Source: Pectinophora gossypiella
Lineage: Eukaryota > Arthropoda > Insecta > Lepidoptera > Gelechiidae
Assembly: GCF_024362695.1 (NCBI RefSeq)
Contig: NC_065415.1
Location: 12,999,438-13,063,437, forward strand
Direction: 5' to 3'
Length of the DNA: 64,000 nt
Part shown: positions 1 to 10,550 of the stretch, one piece after another
Layout: every line of letters starts with the position of its first letter
Position numbering within the stretch: the first letter of the stretch is position 1
Position numbers and translations under genes: made by a program
The notes under the pieces: model-generated
Told to the model about the DNA's origin: nothing
The model's database searches: none
Seen by the model: only the letters and a program-made list of their open reading frames with translations

Positions 1-840
1 ATCCGTTTTATAGCTTTTTTGTGTAGTATTGAACACAGCGCCATCTCGCCTTGTTCGATGGAAGGTCCGTGAGCATCGACTTGCTATCGTTGGGCTCCGC
101 AGTCGACGACTTTCCACCAGTAACCGGAAGATGGCGTGTGCCGATATTATACGGAAGGCTATATCTTGGAGTCCCTTGTCAAGTAGCTGCTGAAGAATGT
201 TGGTGTCAATATTTAATACAAAATTATATTTGGGAATTTTCGGTCTGTCTCCTGTCCTTGGAGTTGTTAATAACTTGCATGTTGAGTGTGCGACGGTGGC
301 GTCATCTAACGGACGATTGAGGTCGTACTAGCTTTGTCCGTGACGTAGGCGTTGAATTGGGCGATTTATATAGTCCTGCGCCTGCGAGCTGCCGCATTCC
401 CCAGACAGCGCTCCGCCGAGCGGGTGTGTCCACACCTTCGATTTTTAGTGTGAATTTCGGGCGGTTTATAAGCGTGTGACCGGTGGCCCGCAACTCCGTC
501 GCACGCGCCGCCAAATCTTCGTAAATTTTTATTCTGGTGTGGTTTTGGTGTCCGTGGCGTGGACACGTTGCTCCGCCATTTTGTCCCAGCGTCGTGGCAT
601 CGACGTCATCGTACGTTGGCCGCATACGTGGCTTCTCGACCTCCGACAGGAGGTGTTTTGGGATGGCTGTTTTGTGATGGCTGTTTTGAGACGTCTGTTT
701 TGAGACGTCTGTTTTACGAAGGCTGTTCTGTTCTATGACGGGTGTTTTGTACAGCTGTTCTGCTACAGCTACAGCTTATTGGTAGCTGCTCCTAGTCGGC
801 TCGGCTTCCTTCCCGCTGCCGAGGGCAAACGAGCTAGGGA
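1..840. other. GC-rich unclassified region with 14-bp minisatellite
   Basis: This stretch is richer in G+C than the rest. Open frames of 60-110 codons occur on both strands, but none has a recognisable domain. Positions 660-720 hold four imperfect ~14 bp repeats ending in CTGTTTT. It could be a repeat or a UTR from outside the window. Confidence 0.4.
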
Positions 841-1304
841 GGTTTTTATGACACTTTTCATATTATTTAATAATGCTTAACGAATGACCAGTGGCCTTGA
901 ATACCTGGAATGTACCCTTAGGATTTAAAAGTTCCAAATACCTATTTATATTTTTGTGTAACTTTGGTTTTCTTAGTAATTAATAAATTCGAGTAAACCC
1001 ATTTGCTTATTTCTTATTTCATACATCCATTTTTCATCATTCTTCTATCATTAAATTCAAAAAAACATTACAGTATGTACACATTTAAAAAGAGTATCAT
1101 CATTCGTTGATAAGTATTTAAATATTCGTTATAATTTAAATTCGGTATTTATCGTGAAATATTTACAGTTTATAATTCTATCTACTGTGCTATGCACAAC
1201 AATCCTGTAATTATATGTACACTTTAGTATACCAGCAATTTGCTACTTTACTTATATTGCAGTAACATCAAGGTCTGTACATCAAACACTTTATATTTGC
1301 GTTC
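841..1304. other. AT-rich intergenic DNA
   Basis: No gene, RNA or repeat is recognised between the GC-rich block and the TAR1 3' end. Confidence 0.5.
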
Positions 1305-1310
1305 TTTATT
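1305..1310 (-). terminator. Candidate TAR1 poly(A) signal
   Basis: TTTATT on the plus strand reads AATAAA on the gene strand, 168 bp after the TAG stop. It is the first such hexamer downstream. No transcript evidence is available. Confidence 0.4.
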
Positions 1311-1477
1311 TTAAATTCATAATGGTTATAATATCATTACAATATTAAGTGCATCTACACTACGTCTTAAGAGATTGATTCAAACTTTTCAATTTGAGCA
1401 AATCAGCGGCTTTCGTAACTTTAAGCGAGATAACTCTACAATATGTACAAGTCTTTGGCACAAATTATGCGTCGGGT

Positions 1478-2689
1478 CTACTGCTTTATAAAAAGTAACT
1501 TCTTAAAAGCTCTTCTAAAGTCCATATTGAATATTGTATATATAAGAGGATTGAGGGCTGAGTTTATGTACCCGAGCCATGTGAAGAAATTGATGAATTT
1601 GCTTGAGAGACAACAACTGGAGCAGAAGGGGATGACAAGATATATCACGAAGAATGGGAGCCAACACACGACAAACACCCCCATTATAATGCCCAGGGTT
1701 CGAGCCGCACGACGCTCTCTGGTCAACGAAATGCGTTGTTTCTCCTCAATAAATTGATACACAGCATTCTGCTGGTTAGGCTTTGGACGCTTCGGTACCT
1801 TTTTTGATCCTGTCTCTGCCACATCCAACTCACCTTCATGAGTTTCTTTAGAATTACTTTCTGACGACGTGTTCCTATTTTCATTCTCAGCCACGTCTGT
1901 TACCGAATTCTCATTGGACAGGATTGGTATAATCAATTTGTTCTGGGACTTGTCATCCTTGCTCCAATAACGTTTTTTAGGCTTCTTCTTTGGTGTTGAT
2001 TTCTTCGTTGATTTTGATTTCTTCTTCTTCTCATTGTCCGACATTAAATGTGTTGCTCCTTGATGCTCATTGTGATTTGCTTCAGAGCTCACTGAATCTT
2101 GATCATTATTTTCACTCTCCTTTGGTACATATCTATTTTGCCCACTAGAAATAGTGCTGATTTTGGTCGCCTTGGCGCGATCTCTTAATCTTTTCTTTGT
2201 TGCCAAGTAGATTTCGAAATAAACCACGGTCATAATAATTAGAGGAATGTAAAATGACCCTGAAGATGAGAATATCACAAAGCCAGGCTGGGATGTCAGA
2301 CGGCACGGCGTATCGGTTTCGAATACCTCCGGCCAATCGTTCCATCCTAAGAGTGGAGGAGAACTGATTATGAGTGAAAGAGCCCAAACTACCCCGATCA
2401 TTAAAAGCACTCGTTCAAGCGTCCGCTTTTGTGCGTAATTTATAGGATCAGTAATGGCCCAGTATCGATCAAGGGCGATTGCGCAAAGGTTCAGGATAGA
2501 CGAAGTACAACACATTATATCGCATGTCAGCCACATCTTGCACATATAAATTCCAAACACCCATTGTCCGAGTATCGAGTATGCTACGTTTAAAGGTAGG
2601 ACTAGAATTGCGACAGTCAAATCGGCCACAGCAAGTGATACAATGAAGAAGTTTTGTACGATTCTTAGCGGTTTGTAAGTGAATACCCA
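1478..2689 (-). CDS. TAR1: Tyramine receptor type 1, coding exon 2 (TM2 to C-terminus)
   Basis: This exon encodes the rest of the receptor and makes a protein of 479-480 residues, the usual TAR1 length. Numbering below leaves out one extra Trp codon at the exon start. Seen: VFTYKPLR loop (78-85), TM2 with LAVAD, TM3 Asp133 (amine-binding aspartate), the disulphide pair C126/C205, DRY at 150-152, TM5 serines 217-221 (catechol/phenol contacts in this family), a long third inner loop of about 165 residues with a Lys-rich stretch near 297-318, TM6 CWLPFF (from 418), TM7 NPLIY (456-460), and a short tail ending KKLLFIKQ then TAG. Serotonin and octopamine receptors are the alternatives, but the IL3 and TM blocks fit TAR1 best. 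Odd: the nearest AG acceptor (2690-2691) adds one in-frame codon, TGG, before the conserved Val; see findings. No frameshift or stop is present. Confidence 0.94.
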   Translation of the reverse strand, partial: WVFTYKPLRIVQNFFIVSLAVADLTVAILVLPLNVAYSILGQWVFGIYMCKMWLTCDIMCCTSSILNLCAIALDRYWAITDPINYAQKRTLERVLLMIGVVWALSLIISSPPLLGWNDWPEVFETDTPCRLTSQPGFVIFSSSGSFYIPLIIMTVVYFEIYLATKKRLRDRAKATKISTISSGQNRYVPKESENNDQDSVSSEANHNEHQGATHLMSDNEKKKKSKSTKKSTPKKKPKKRYWSKDDKSQNKLIIPILSNENSVTDVAENENRNTSSESNSKETHEGELDVAETGSKKVPKRPKPNQQNAVYQFIEEKQRISLTRERRAARTLGIIMGVFVVCWLPFFVIYLVIPFCSSCCLSSKFINFFTWLGYINSALNPLIYTIFNMDFRRAFKKLLFIKQ

Positions 2690-4378
2690 CTTGACAGTCC
2701 AGGCGCACTAGCAAATCTAGCCTCAACAGTCCAGGCATTTCGAACTTGCGCGGCGTTCGGTGGGCGATATCGTGGCGTGTTATAAATAGGCTTGTAACTC
2801 AAAAACTACTGTGGCTATAATAAAGAAAATTCAGAAACAGCAAGCCAGATGTGCAATGATTCTAATTAGATAAAAATAAAAAAGATCACATTATAAAATC
2901 TATCTCAAATCCAATTAGAATTGACAGAATCCGCTCATTTTTTCAGTTATCCCAGCCATGCCTGTTAATAGCATGTAAAGTATCATGTTCTAGGGACTGT
3001 AATAATTTTTATTTGAAAGCGCATTTCTTACACTTTTTACTAGTATTCAAATTATATTTTAATGTTATTTAGTTTAAACACAAGAAATATAAATATAACA
3101 CCTGGTCACGACTTATTTGTAACACCGTATTCTTACCAAGATGGCCGCCCTCGCTAAGTTTCTGTTCGCACTGAGCGTTTCTGCCTTTTTAAGTCGATGG
3201 TAACTATGGTTACCAATAACGGGTAAGATTGACATAGACATTTTGTGTGTGTGATTTCAGGAATTAAAGAAAACCAGTAGAAAAATTAAGGTTTATTAAT
3301 ATGAACTAAAACCAATTTATAATTGAATGCTTGTTTTATTTACATTTTTTACCAAGCACTTAACATTCGGACCTTAAAAATATATATTTTTTATTAGAAT
3401 TTAAAATTACAGTCTTGCAATACAATATACTTGATTGCACAAAATGACGTACCAAACAAATAAATCGAGACACTAGAGACAAAAGGCGGCCTTATTGCTA
3501 AATCTAATTGCGCCTGCCGCTTTCTGTCCGTAAGCTCCTGTCGGACATCTACTGGCAGTTTAGTAATTCGTTTTTTTTTTGTAATTACTCTCTGTGTCCT
3601 CTCTATAGCTGAACTATAGCATCTCTGAAAAAAAAGTCATTGTTTAGAACTGAAATTAAAATAACGCTAGCGCTCCGTTTGTACGAACCCTTAAACCCAG
3701 ATAAGTCGATGGTAGGTTTAGTTACCATGATGAAAGTTGACCAAATTTGGTGTACCCTGCAATCAATATCCTGGGCATCTGCTGAAATAATTGTTTATTT
3801 CGGTAAATAATGTGTTTCCACGAGTAACTAATAAGTAACGTGGTATATTTAAAACATTATAAAATATAATGCGTCGTGTAATATTCCGTAATTTGCCTCC
3901 ATTTTAGTGTCAAGAGACGTTTTTTTTGATACGATATTTTTCTCTTAATGTTTTTGGAACAAAATCATGGCTTAAATGTTCAGGTTTTTGTAGAAAACGG
4001 TAGAGGATATATTCAAGATGTATGCTAATCAATAAAAATAATATATTTTATATACTTACGGCATATTTCTTGTCTAAAACACTCAATCGCAAACACAGTA
4101 GTTGACAGTAGACTCGACCAACACTCGTCTGACTTCGACAGTTGTTTTTTTAATGTTACCAACTCATAGGGAAGAGATGCAAATACCACCTAGTAAGGAT
4201 TTTTATAGTACACAATACTAGTATAATTTTATAATCTATACTAGCTTGTAAAACTAGTTAATCCATAAAATTGGTCACCCTAACGGAACCCCGACTATTG
4301 GTAAGTATAGCTACCATCGACTCCTGAGGTGAATTTGGAATCGGTAGCTATAATTACCAACGACTGTAGAGTGGATAC
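2690..4378 (-). other. TAR1 intron 1 (within TM1/inner loop 1)
   Basis: The intron is about 1.69 kb, phase 0, with donor GTATCC at 4378-4373. The acceptor AG at 2691-2690 has no clear pyrimidine tract. It is AT-rich, has no recognised coding sequence, and contains four small hairpin motifs sharing AGTCGATGGTA...TTACCA (3192-3217, 3704-3729, 4298-4322, 4341-4365). Confidence 0.8.
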
Positions 4379-4609
4379 GCTTAGTATGACCAGGATGTTG
4401 CCGACGATAGTCGAGATTATGATTAGAGTGAGCACTATGGCTGTGCAAATGGCTTCCCATTCTGGGACTGCAAGTGTTATTCCGAAGCTGCTGGGGTATT
4501 TGGGGTCGTCGGCGACGGCGCACGCGTCGCGATCCTCACCACCTGCATTGTATACTTCATCAGTATAGTTTAGAGTGTAGTTGGTATCTTGCGTGAATGT
4601 CTGGCCCAT
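4379..4609 (-). CDS. TAR1: Tyramine receptor type 1, coding exon 1 (N-terminus and TM1)
   Basis: This exon encodes the first 77 residues of an amine-activated G-protein-coupled receptor. Seen: an extracellular N-tail with two N-glycosylation sequons (N10-Y-T and N14-Y-T), then TM1 at about residues 54-77 with the GNILVILS motif that holds the TM1 asparagine. The start is chosen because it sits in a near-ideal context (CCACC before ATGG) and gives the MGQ start and the PKYPSSFGITLAVPEWEAI block I know from lepidopteran tyramine receptors. The exon ends after AGC (Ser77) at a GT donor (4378-4377, GTATCC). Beyond it the frame runs on into unrelated residues and a stop, so a splice is required. 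Known of the family: TAR1 binds tyramine, less well octopamine, in neuronal membranes and lowers cAMP through Gi. Upstream 5' UTR exons are not identifiable; a Tc1 element begins 178 bp before the ATG. Confidence 0.93.
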
Positions 4610-4787
4610 GGTGGTGTGTTTTCTCAGCTACATTTCACGTAGCATTTTTCATAAATACAGCACTAGTGAAAAGCTTTATTTCACAACATTTAGCCAGAAA
4701 GCTCAGAAAATATTTTATCATTTGCATTGTAGACCCAATTTCTCGGGAATTTATCCTTTTATAAGCCATTTTTATGGAACTGAAATA
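4610..4787 (-). other. TAR1 5' flank / probable 5' UTR remnant
   Basis: This is the 178 bp between the TAR1 start codon and the Tc1-like element. It is AT-rich with no TATA box I can support. It is probably 5' UTR or a 5' UTR intron, since TAR1 genes often have non-coding 5' exons; the true promoter may lie beyond the transposon. Confidence 0.4.
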
Positions 4788-6442
4788 CACTTCTCATCAA
4801 AAAAATCGAAACACCTTGCAAGTTTACGTTTTGTCAGGATTATCAGAAAAATGTGTACATTTAGGAATAAATGTTAAATGTCGTTTAATAGTGAGTAATA
4901 TGAGCTTATCAAATCTTAATGTTAATGTTCTAAATTTAAATGAATTTTTCATAGGTTTCGTATTTTGTTAAATGAGTCATTTTTATTCCGTATGGAGTAT
5001 AAAGGAAATGGATAAAACAACACACGTAAATGAAAAAAAAGCTAAAAAACGTTTATTTAATAACTTGTATTCCCTCCCCGAGCTCTAATTACTGCTTCCA
5101 TACGGTTCTTCATCGATCGGATGAGAGTCACGATCACATGCTGTGGTATATTGTCCCATTCCTCTTGGATTGCATCTTGCAGCTGGCTAAGTGTTTCTGG
5201 GGCAGGATCTCTTGCTCGAATTCGTCTCTTTAATTCATCCCACAGATGTTCAGTGGGATTCATGTCCGGGCTTCTTGCTGGCCATTCCATAATAGAGATA
5301 TCGACTTCGTTAAGATAATCTCGTACGACGCCCGCGGTGTGAGCCCTAGCATTGTCGTGCATGAATATGAAGCCGTTGCCAATAAAATGTGCATAGTGTA
5401 CATATTGTAGTGTAGTGAGTGCACATGAGGCTCGAGACACTCTTCGACGTACCGATGACAGTTTAGTGCAGGCAGACGTGGCCCAGACACGAAAGCAAGC
5501 TCTGTCTTACCGTCGGCGCTGATTCCTCCCCAAACCGTCCACGAACCGCCACCATAGCTGACCTTTTCTTCAATGCAGCATTGTGCATAGCGTTCTCCGT
5601 CTCTTCTGTAGACCTTGTTCCTTCCGTCGTTACCATACAGCATAATTTTACACTCATCAGAAAAGAGAACTTTGCTCCACTGTAGGTATGACCAATTTAG
5701 GTGCTCACGTGCAAAGTTAAGGCGCGCTCTTCGATGGTCTGCAGTTAATTTCGGCCCATTTGCTGGCTTATGCGGTACCAGTCCACGATCCTTCAACCTT
5801 CTTCTAATTGTAGAGTCACTTACAGCCACCCTTCGTACAACACGAAGCCGCTGCTGCAGTTGAAAAGCGTTAAGGCGTCGATTTCTTAAAGAAGTTGTTA
5901 CAATAAATCGATCATCTCGCTCAGAAGTGACCCGATTCCTGCCAGATCCTGAACGGCGCGTGAACAAACCAGTCTCCCGATAACGTTTATAGACTCTATG
6001 AACAGATGACAGGCTTAGATGCAGTCTTGCAGCCACAACACGCTGACTAAGGCCAGAATCCAGCAATGCCACAACTTGGGTGGCTTCTGTGGGCGAAGTA
6101 TCCATACGTTTTAGAAAAAAAACCTTTTTTCAGACGTCCCAAAGTCACAGTATTGAAATAAAAAACAAAAAGTTTAAGGATAGGCGCCAATTTTTAGTTT
6201 TTAAACGCTAAATGTACTCCAACCCTAAACACACATTTGTCTCAAAACAGTGATTCATTTCGTTTATAAGATAAACAAATGAAATTCTAATTTTGAATTT
6301 AGAATTTTCGCTTATTACTGTAATGGCCAAACTGCCAGCTATACATTTATGTATTTTTTTTCATCGTATGAATTCTTTTTTGTGTTAAATTCGGACAGAA
6401 ACAATGAAAACGGAAGTGTTTCGATTTTTTTGATGAGAAGTG
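4788..6442 (-). mobile_element. Tc1-like DNA transposon, full length with TIRs and TA duplication
   Basis: The ends are 27-bp perfect inverted repeats starting CACTTCTCATCAAAAAAATC, flanked by TA (4786-4787 and 6443-6444). The 1655 bp length is typical of Tc1. It carries one transposase gene on the minus strand with a frameshift, so it is probably non-autonomous. A near-identical derivative is at 45815-47476. Confidence 0.95.
5057..6105 (-). pseudogene. Tc1-family DD34E transposase, one frameshift
   Basis: This is a cut-and-paste transposase that would bind the TIRs and insert at TA. Seen: a start at 6105 (MDTSPTEATQ), an N-terminal paired-like helix-turn-helix region (SQRVVAARLHLSLSSVHRVY), a second HTH (SDSTIRRRLKDRG), then the catalytic core with first Asp in FSDECK, second Asp in MHDNARAH and Glu in NPTEHLW, 34 residues after the second Asp, hence DD34E. 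The first frame is open from 6105 to 5260 and the second from 5440 to 5057, so a 1-nt type frame change lies near 5395-5425, before the second Asp. Both frames are otherwise intact, which suggests a young copy. Full length would be about 345 residues, as in Tc1. It points the same way as TAR1. Confidence 0.93.
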
Positions 6443-6444
6443 TA

Positions 6445-6905
6445 TATAACCTTTTTATATAGTAATGTTGGCTGTATTTCGTTGAAGAAGTCTCGTGTTC
6501 TTGTGTAGCACTAAATTATCAGCATCTCGAAGTCTTCTCGACGATCTCCCATTTGTAAAACTTGTTCATTTTTTGAAGCGTAATCAAATCTGTAACAAAA
6601 GGAAAATTCTATTAAATTCAGTGATGCAGAAAAATAAAATATCTTACGGTATGCTGAGGTTACGGTTATATCTTTATAGGAGATTTTGAACAGTTCAGAA
6701 TTTATGTTGTAGGGAAAATTATGTCTAGGGTAAGGGGATCCTAATGAAATAGGTACAAATCTGGGTGTGGACTTGACAGAGGGGTGACGAAGGAACGGCG
6801 TGGAATATGCGATAGGATACATCCCAGTGAACGAAGGCTCATTCGTTTTTGGAAAAGTAAGTAAATCGCAGCTAGTGAATTTAATTAAAATAAAGATTGC
6901 TACAG
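6445..6905. other. Intergenic DNA, nothing recognised
   Basis: AT-rich sequence between the Tc1 element and a SINE-2 copy. I see no conserved gene or repeat boundary. Confidence 0.5.
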
Positions 6906-7197
6906 AAGCCGTGGTAGCCCAGTTGCTAAAATGCTTGCCTCTCACTTTGAGGTCGCTGGTTCGAATCCAGCACAGGCCTAAACCAATAACTGTCGATATT
7001 GTATTCGAAATCGTGTTTGGATCATAAATGATTATCACGTGCTCAGCGGTGAAGGAAAACATCGTGTACTGGGCTGGTTTTCCCTTCGCGGGTTGGAAGG
7101 TCAGACAAGCAGTCGCTTTTGTAAAAAACCACACCTGCCAAATCTTGAGGTTAGGTAAGTAGAACCTGTGAATATCGGGATAATGCTAGGGAGATGA
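6906..7197 (+). mobile_element. SINE-2 (tRNA-headed)
   Basis: The tRNA-like head (GCCGTGGTAGCCCAG, B-box GGTTCGAATCC) is followed by the family body (CACGTGCTCAGCGGTGAAGG) and the tail CGGGATAATGCTAGG. Some internal sequence is deleted compared with other copies. Confidence 0.85.
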
Positions 7198-7367
7198 AAG
7201 ATTGCTACATAAGATTTATTAGCTCACACAATTCAATATCGAACAACTAAGAAGATTTTTCCCATTACTATTCGACAAGCGGCTTAACAGACTAACTTTA
7301 TCTGGACATGTATTAAAAGTTAGTCCTTGATTCCCTGTTAGGCCGCCTGCTTGATTATTTTTTGTGG

Positions 7368-7500
7368 TCTTCTATCGTGTGGGTTGTGTGGCTTGTGAGG
7401 TGAATTAATTAAAAACATCAACGCTGTTGTCAGGGTTACCATTGAGCCGCAAAAAACCTTTATATGGCTCATTTTCCAGCTTATTACTAACAGCAATAAG
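7368..7500 (-). mobile_element. SINE-3, degenerate 3' fragment
   Basis: It reads TCTATCGTGTGGGTTGTG, then GTCAGGGTTACCATTGAGCC, which is the reverse of the SINE-3 3' region. It is diverged. Confidence 0.6.
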
Positions 7501-7691
7501 TAGTAACCTGGACCAACAGTATTTTGTGTTGAATGTGAATTAGTTTGGATGAGCTAGACGACTTTAAAACATAAAAAATCGAAAACTTGTTTACTTTCTC
7601 TTATTGTTATTTTGTGATTTTTTTAAATGATGTTATTGTATTTTAATTGTGTGTAGCGTCTATTTAATACACAACATGACATCATACACAT

Positions 7692-7781
7692 AACGCCTGT
7701 GTCCCTGAAGGGGTTGGCGTAGGTGTATATTAGTATATTTACCCACTCCTCGCCAACTATTTATAAGTCCCATGTAATAGG
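7692..7781 (+). repeat. REP-T repeat copy
   Basis: It shares CGCCTGTGTCCCTGAAGGGG and CCACTCCTCGCCA...AAGTCCCATGTAATAGG with copies near 27010-27420 and 36060-36135. The class is unknown. Confidence 0.6.
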
Positions 7782-7786
7782 ATGAT

Positions 7787-8083
7787 AGGATGAGGAGCTC
7801 GGTGGCGCAGCGGTAAACGCGCTCGGTCTGCGATTGTTGAAGTTAAGCAACTTTCGCAAAAGCCGGTCATAGGATGGGTCACCACAAAAAAAGTTTTCAT
7901 CTCGATCTCCTCCGTGCTTCGGAAGGCACGTTAAGCCGTTGGTCCCGGCTGCATTAGCAATCGTTAATAACCATCAATCCGCACTGGGCCCGCGTGATGG
8001 TTTAAGGCCCGATCTCCCTATCCATGCATAGGGAAGGCCCGTGCCCCAGCAGTGGGGACGTTAATTGGTTGATGATGATGATG
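7787..8083 (+). mobile_element. SINE-4, complete, with 11-bp target duplication
   Basis: The head GAGCTCGGTGGCGCAGCGG is tRNA-like. The body ends CCCAGCAGTGGGGACG and then (GAT)n. Perfect target duplication AATAGGATGAT at 7776-7786 and 8084-8094. It is inserted at the end of a REP-T copy. Confidence 0.93.
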
Positions 8084-8094
8084 AATAGGATGAT

Positions 8095-8974
8095 TATTTT
8101 AATATATTCCATGTCTGAAAAAGATTATATTTGGTCAAAATTCGCGTACACTTCAGCGCCAATCAGTTGATTCGAAAATTTGAAACTTGAAAACTGTAAG
8201 TTTCCACATCGTTTCATTAAAGTTTGACTGTGAAGTAGTGTAACGAACGCAAGAGAGGAACTTAGCAGTTGAAGCGGGACTTCTGTCGTCGCATAAATTT
8301 ACTCGTTTGACTTAATGTGAGTACACTAGCGTTGCAATTTTTTTTACGTGGTCCATGCAAGTTAAAATGTGGATTAGGTAGGTCATGTCTGCCAGATATC
8401 GAGCCAAAGTCCCAAAAAATAGACAAAAACGCAAATGTGTGAGACCTGTCTCGAACTGTAATCAGTTCTCGAATTTAAATAATCAAATTCATAATAATAT
8501 TAAAATGCATCATATCGATTTTATTTTTACTCGAGTGAGTACCTAATCGATTTGTAGGTTATTTATGTCATAACAACACTGGCCAGAAAAAAGTTGATGC
8601 TTTTGGCGGGCTGTCATTACGAAAAAACTAAATAATTTTCAGAGAACAAAAGAAGGTGCATTAGAGCAGAGAACAGAAATCAGTCAATATTCAGATGAAT
8701 AATCAGAATAAGATAGAAACAGATCAGAGCAGAAATAACAGTGCATTTTCAGATAATTCGTGACCTTACATGATTATGTATGGTTCACGACAAGACCTGT
8801 AGATTATTAATATTTCATCAAATATCATAGTACTGAATGGATGTGATGGTGTGTGGTGCAAGTAGGTCACAGTGGTCCTATGATGCACCAACTTGCTTCT
8901 CAATCCGGACTTGCACCAATGAGTTATTAATTTATCTTAAGTGCAGTTTTTACTGAAACATTTGGCTCAACCAT
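8095..8974. other. AT-rich intergenic DNA
   Basis: No gene is recognised. Positions 8640-8760 are rich in CAGAA/CAGAT short motifs, which looks like simple-sequence drift. Confidence 0.5.
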
Positions 8975-9040
8975 TATAGATGGTATACAACCTATCACGT
9001 TGGTCTAATAGAAAGCTCAATGAGGTGTGGGTACTCTGTA
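8975..9040 (-). repeat. REP-R repeat fragment
   Basis: It contains ACCTATCACGTTGGTCTAAT, the reverse of the block at 24100-24145 and 63575-63605. Confidence 0.6.
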
Positions 9041-9094
9041 CAAGACTGGCCGGAGGAATCACTATAGTGTCATGGAAGAAGTATAGGAGGGGGT

Positions 9095-9255
9095 TATTTT
9101 TTCTTCTTAACGTAAATTTGGCGCATATGGCCGCTGAGGGCTATCACCCGGTACAAAATTGAAGATAACATGCCTGAAGGTGCTCAGTTGCGCGCGAACC
9201 TCGGTTCAGGGCGTCATCTGAGAGGAAAATATTTGAAAGAATTAATAGCGATAAA
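9095..9255 (-). mobile_element. RET-5 retroelement, degenerate
   Basis: It shares CACCCGGTACAA, GCGCGAACCTCGG and TATTTGAAAGAATTAAT with other RET-5 copies. It is 5'-truncated and diverged. Confidence 0.7.
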
Positions 9256-9370
9256 GAAAGAGGCGTTTTCTCAGCAGTGGGACACTGCTAGATAACAAAA
9301 GATAATTGCTTCTGCATCTGGTCATCGTGATAATCGTGATAACTAAAGTAAATTTACGGTCCCTTACAGT

Positions 9371-9799
9371 CTCCGTGGTCTAGTGGTTAGATAACAGCCT
9401 CCGTAGTCTAGTGGTTATTAGGTCCGGGTTCGATTCCCGATGGGGACATTGTCGAAATCATAATATGATGTTTCATATGTTGTTGTCTTTTTTTTTTGTG
9501 TGTGTGGCGTCCTTTCATAATAAACTATTTCTATTCTATTCTAAATTACTTTGTAAGATTGTCCTTTGTTTGGTAAGAACTTTTCAGGCTTGAATCACCT
9601 GATTGTCCGAAAAAGTAAGATGATTCCGTGCTTTGGAGGGCACGCTAAGCCGTTGGTCCCGGCTATTAGCCGTAAAAACACCTGCACCAACCCGCATTGG
9701 AGTAGCGTGGTGGAGTATGCTCCATACCCCCTCCGGTTGATTGAGGGGAGGCCTGTGCCCAGCAGTGGGATGTTTATAGGCTGTTTATGTTATGTCATG
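9371..9799 (+). mobile_element. SINE-1 with duplicated tRNA head and nested insertion
   Basis: The head CTCCGTGGTCTAGTGGTTAG is present twice in part (9371 and 9398). The B-box is GGGTTCGATTCCC. The body is interrupted at 9461-9546 by a short retro 3' end (AATAAACTATTTCTATTCTA). The tail is CCCAGCAGTGGGATG. Confidence 0.88.
9461..9546 (+). mobile_element. REP-E-type retro 3' end nested in SINE-1
   Basis: It interrupts GTCGAAATCA...ACTTTGT of SINE-1. It resembles the 3' end of REP-E at 55683-55880 (TGTGTGTGGCG...AATAAACTA..TTCTATTC). Confidence 0.6.
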
Positions 9800-10354
9800 T
9801 ACGGTCCGTCAGCGGTTTAGACATAAAAATGTAACAAAGACTTTTTGCATTTATAACACCTATTATTATGTAATAGTTTTGATGTATGTTCCACGTTTGG
9901 ACTAAAACGAGCATACCACTCAAAATACAGCCATTATTTTCAGCTACTATCCATCACACTTTGGGCTGACGTCGATAATGGTAAAAACAGTGGAGTATTA
10001 GGTCGTTAAAGGGTCATTTATAATAGTTGAAACGGTGAGTTAGTACTTAAGTAATAGACCATTAGTTCTTGAAACATGGCTGCCTGGCGACAAAAGAGTT
10101 TGCCTTATTAACGATTGGTTATCTTACACTGTTTACTGGGCTGAACATGATGAGTAGTCACGTGTTTATATCCCTGGCTACAGGATGGACGGTCTAACAT
10201 AATGTTAAAAAGAATATGTCAATAAGATAGCTTTAGGTCTTTCAAGCTTCATGTTTCCACCACACTCGCTGCTGAGCTGGGCTTCTGGCCAGAGAAAGTG
10301 GTTTTCCGACGCTTCAGGGAGGCGATAGACGAATAATTAATTCCCTAAATAGTT
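9800..10354. other. Intergenic DNA, nothing recognised
   Basis: I see no gene or repeat that I can tie to another copy in the window. Confidence 0.5.
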
Positions 10355-10482
10355 TACATACATACCTAAACTCACGCCTATTTCCCACCGGGGTAAGCAG
10401 AGACTATAGAATTCCATTTGCTTCGATCCTGACACACTTCTCTTACTTCCTCCACATTCATCAATCGCTTCATACACGCACA
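10355..10482 (-). pseudogene. LINE-a reverse transcriptase C-terminal fragment
   Basis: On the minus strand it reads CMKRLMNVEEVREVCQDRSKW, then NSIVSAYPGGK and a stop. This is the C-terminal tail of a non-LTR retrotransposon reverse transcriptase. It is followed by GGCGTGAGTTTA and a short GTATGTATG tail. It is a heavily 5'-truncated LINE insertion; other copies are at 13033, 16803 and 56045. The clade cannot be named from this fragment. Confidence 0.75.
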
Positions 10483-10550
10483 ATAGCTAAATAGTTTAAG
10501 ATTTTAATAATAATTATAATATTGTATGTATTTTTAGGTTAAGGTATGTA

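Noticed and set aside
302..625. 107-codon minus frame near the left end
   Set aside because: GC-rich sequence gives long frames on both strands; no domain, no splice context, no start context of note.
4373..4378. U12-type (minor spliceosome) intron in TAR1
   Set aside because: The donor begins GTATCC but the rest of the consensus and any CCTTAAC branch site near the acceptor are missing.
5615..5863. 82-codon plus-strand frame in the Tc1 element (also 46649-46897)
   Set aside because: It is the shadow of the transposase gene on the other strand.
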